The notes under the pieces: generated by a model
Told to the model about the DNA's origin: nothing
Databases searched by the model: none
Seen by the model: only the letters and a program-made list of their open reading frames with translations
Translations under genes and position numbers: made by a program
Shown: positions 62,737 through 64,000 of the stretch, piece by piece
How the letters are laid out: each line of letters begins with the position of its first letter
Position numbering within the stretch: the first letter of the stretch is position 1
Assembly: GCA_020053355.1 (NCBI GenBank)
Contig: JAGVNI010000017.1
Location: 1 to 64,000 of the forward strand
DNA: 64,000 nucleotides
Source: an archaeon
GTDB lineage: Archaea; Micrarchaeota; Micrarchaeia; Anstonellales; Bilamarchaeaceae
Direction: 5' to 3'

Positions 62737-63018
62737 ATGTCAGATTTAGGAGACAAGATTCTTCGGAACCAGGATAACAGCGAAACCAAGTCTTACATCG
62801 TAGGCCTTGAACGCGGGCGGGTGTGGGCCGAGGACTACGCGGACTATTTCACGATGAGGGAGTACAGCGAGCTCAATATCGAGGAGCTCCTTCATTTCGA
62901 CCTTCCGAATGATGAGGATAGGCATTTCCGGCTGCTTTCGACAGAAAGCCCGCTTGAACTGCGGGCGTATCTTCGCGGATGGGTCGCAGGCGTGCGGGAA
63001 GTCGTGAAGAAATACTAG
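62737..63018 (+). CDS. 93-residue tandem paralog B, unknown family
   Basis: YIVGLERGRVWAEDYADYFT, REYSELNIEELLHFDLPNDE, RHFRLL and AYLRGWVAGVREVVKKY align without gaps to paralog A. TATA CTTTATAAATAAAA lies about 28 nt before ATG with no ribosome site, so this copy looks leaderless whereas paralog A has a leader with a Shine-Dalgarno site; the two are separately regulated. Confidence 0.82.
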   Translation: MSDLGDKILRNQDNSETKSYIVGLERGRVWAEDYADYFTMREYSELNIEELLHFDLPNDEDRHFRLLSTESPLELRAYLRGWVAGVREVVKKY

Positions 63019-63064
63019 TTATTTAAATTTTCTACAGTCAATTCCAATCTAGGGAGGTAATGAC

Positions 63065-63970
63065 ATGAGAAATGCAATCATACTGTTATTGGCAGCCGCC
63101 CTCATATTCGGCTGCACCGGCGGGACGCAGGGCGGGACCCCCGGCACAAACGTCCCGCAGATTCCGGGAACCGGAGGGACGCCGCCTGCCGAGGCGTGCA
63201 CGCCCTCATATTCGTTCTCCGAACTGCAGGCAGGAACGCTCTCCGAGACCGCCAAGGTGGTGGCCACGGTGACCTGCGCAGACGGCAAGACGCTGTCACT
63301 GAATGTCGACGGGGCTGAAGCCGCATCCGTAAGCGTTAACGGGAATGCGACGCAGCCGCTGAACATCGAGTTCTACCCGAAGAAGGTCGGGACGCTCAAA
63401 GTCACGATAGAAAGCGGCGGTGAAACGCTATATTCTCGCGACTGGAGCGTGAATTCGCTCGGCAGCGAGGACATTTCCGGCCTTGATTACGACGGCGCAT
63501 CGTTCAAGGAATGGCGCGCGATGGCAATGGATGTCCAGAACCCCATATCCCCTGACCGGGTTAAGGTGTATATGAAGAGGATTGCCGCCAAGTCGCAGAA
63601 AGGCACCGAGATAGTCGTTGACATCCGGAAGGATGACAGCGGGAATCCCGGCGACATCGTCGCATCGGTCAATAGGCCGATAAATGCGACAACCATGACC
63701 GACAACTGGATTAACTTCGACTTCGACACCCCGCCCGCGCTATCGGCCGGCAAATACTGGGTGGTCGTGCGCATCGAGCAGAGCGAGAACGTGAACCTTG
63801 TGAGCGATGTCGTGAACGTCCACTATGTCGGGGACAGATTGGCCGACCCGAACACTTACACGAGGCAGATGCTCCTGGAAGTGGACATGGTAAACGGGGT
63901 AGCGTCAGAGACGAGCTGGCAGCCGCTGTCATACGACCGCACCTACAGCATCGTGCTGACGAAGAAGTAG
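63065..63970 (+). CDS. Putative lipoprotein with beta-sandwich domains
   Basis: 301 residues. Signal with lipobox ALIFGCTGG, then a Gly/Thr/Pro spacer (GGTQGGTPGTNVPQIPGTGG). Residues about 45-130 look like an Ig-like or CARDB-like domain (AKVVATVTCADGKTLSLNVD, KVGTLKVTIESGGETLYSRD). About 140-301 resembles a carbohydrate-binding or jelly-roll domain (RVKVYMKRIAAKSQKGTEIV, AGKYWVVVRIEQSENVNLVS). AGGGAGGT lies eight bases before ATG. Surface-bound; ligand unknown. Confidence 0.82.
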   Translation: MRNAIILLLAAALIFGCTGGTQGGTPGTNVPQIPGTGGTPPAEACTPSYSFSELQAGTLSETAKVVATVTCADGKTLSLNVDGAEAASVSVNGNATQPLNIEFYPKKVGTLKVTIESGGETLYSRDWSVNSLGSEDISGLDYDGASFKEWRAMAMDVQNPISPDRVKVYMKRIAAKSQKGTEIVVDIRKDDSGNPGDIVASVNRPINATTMTDNWINFDFDTPPALSAGKYWVVVRIEQSENVNLVSDVVNVHYVGDRLADPNTYTRQMLLEVDMVNGVASETSWQPLSYDRTYSIVLTKK

Positions 63971-64000
63971 TCTTTCCTTTATTTTTTCCTTTATTTCCCT
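63971..64000 (+). terminator. T-rich terminator after the last gene
   Basis: CTTTCCTTTATTTTTTCC and more T-rich sequence follow the stop to the window end. Confidence 0.5.

Overview
The window reads as a chromosomal segment of an archaeon, most likely a DPANN-type lineage. A Diapherotrites/Micrarchaeota-like placement is my inference from the proteins, not a computed phylogeny. The archaeal evidence is: ribosomal proteins S10, L41e, L1, P0/L10 and P1/L12 of archaeal type; AMP phosphorylase next to ribose-1,5-bisphosphate isomerase; a geranylgeranyl reductase; Lrp-type regulators; TATA-box promoters about 25 bp before many start codons, often giving leaderless starts; and two tRNA genes with introns at the canonical 37/38 position. 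Many secreted proteins are rich in N-X-S/T sequons, and several candidate lipoproteins occur. Base composition looks even throughout. I see no insertion sequence, phage module or CRISPR array.

Layout. 1-7.6 kb (minus strand) is a cell-surface cluster: a giant LamG plus beta-helix protein that runs off the left edge, two proteins sharing a 'TEGGN' N-terminal module, and an anchored adhesion or S-layer-like protein. 7.7-15.6 kb holds a stand-alone NFACT-R protein, three membrane proteins of the spermidine-synthase-like family, a GT2 / methyltransferase / GT39 set suited to surface glycosylation, and a solitary VirB2/TrbC-like pilin. 15.7-21.2 kb has a KaiC-like ATPase with a broken Walker A motif paired with a roadblock protein, TldD, a TctA-like permease and unknowns.

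21.3-28.2 kb carries carB, a zinc-ribbon gene, carA, a degenerate EF-Tu-like protein and a divergent carbamoyltransferase. 28.2-33 kb is a translation region: S10 with a Mut7-C protein, a short L41e-like gene, and the L1-P0-P1 operon. 33.2-36.5 kb carries an AlkD-like protein and the two AMP-salvage enzymes. 36.5-42.7 kb has two Lrp regulators, each divergent from a metabolic operon (GNAT plus M20 hydrolase; YbaK plus asparagine synthetase), with palindromic operator-like sites between them. 42.7-54 kb contains a caspase-fold/EF-hand/thioredoxin/HEAT lipoprotein, cysteine-rich lipoproteins, tRNA-Tyr, an anchored EEP nuclease, a dihydrolipoamide-dehydrogenase-like flavoprotein, geranylgeranyl reductase, a split kinase pair and a CDF transporter. 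54-64 kb has purH, a DUF3795 protein, a PHP phosphoesterase, a P-type Mg2+-ATPase-like pump, tRNA-Asp, a structured non-coding stretch and small unknowns, including a tandem 93-residue paralog pair.

Working together: the surface proteins and glycosyltransferases suggest a heavily glycosylated envelope. carAB, the carbamoyltransferase, purH and the AMP-salvage enzymes show nucleotide and carbamoyl-phosphate metabolism. The anchored nuclease and the AMP pathway fit scavenging of external nucleic acid, though RuBisCO is not in the window.
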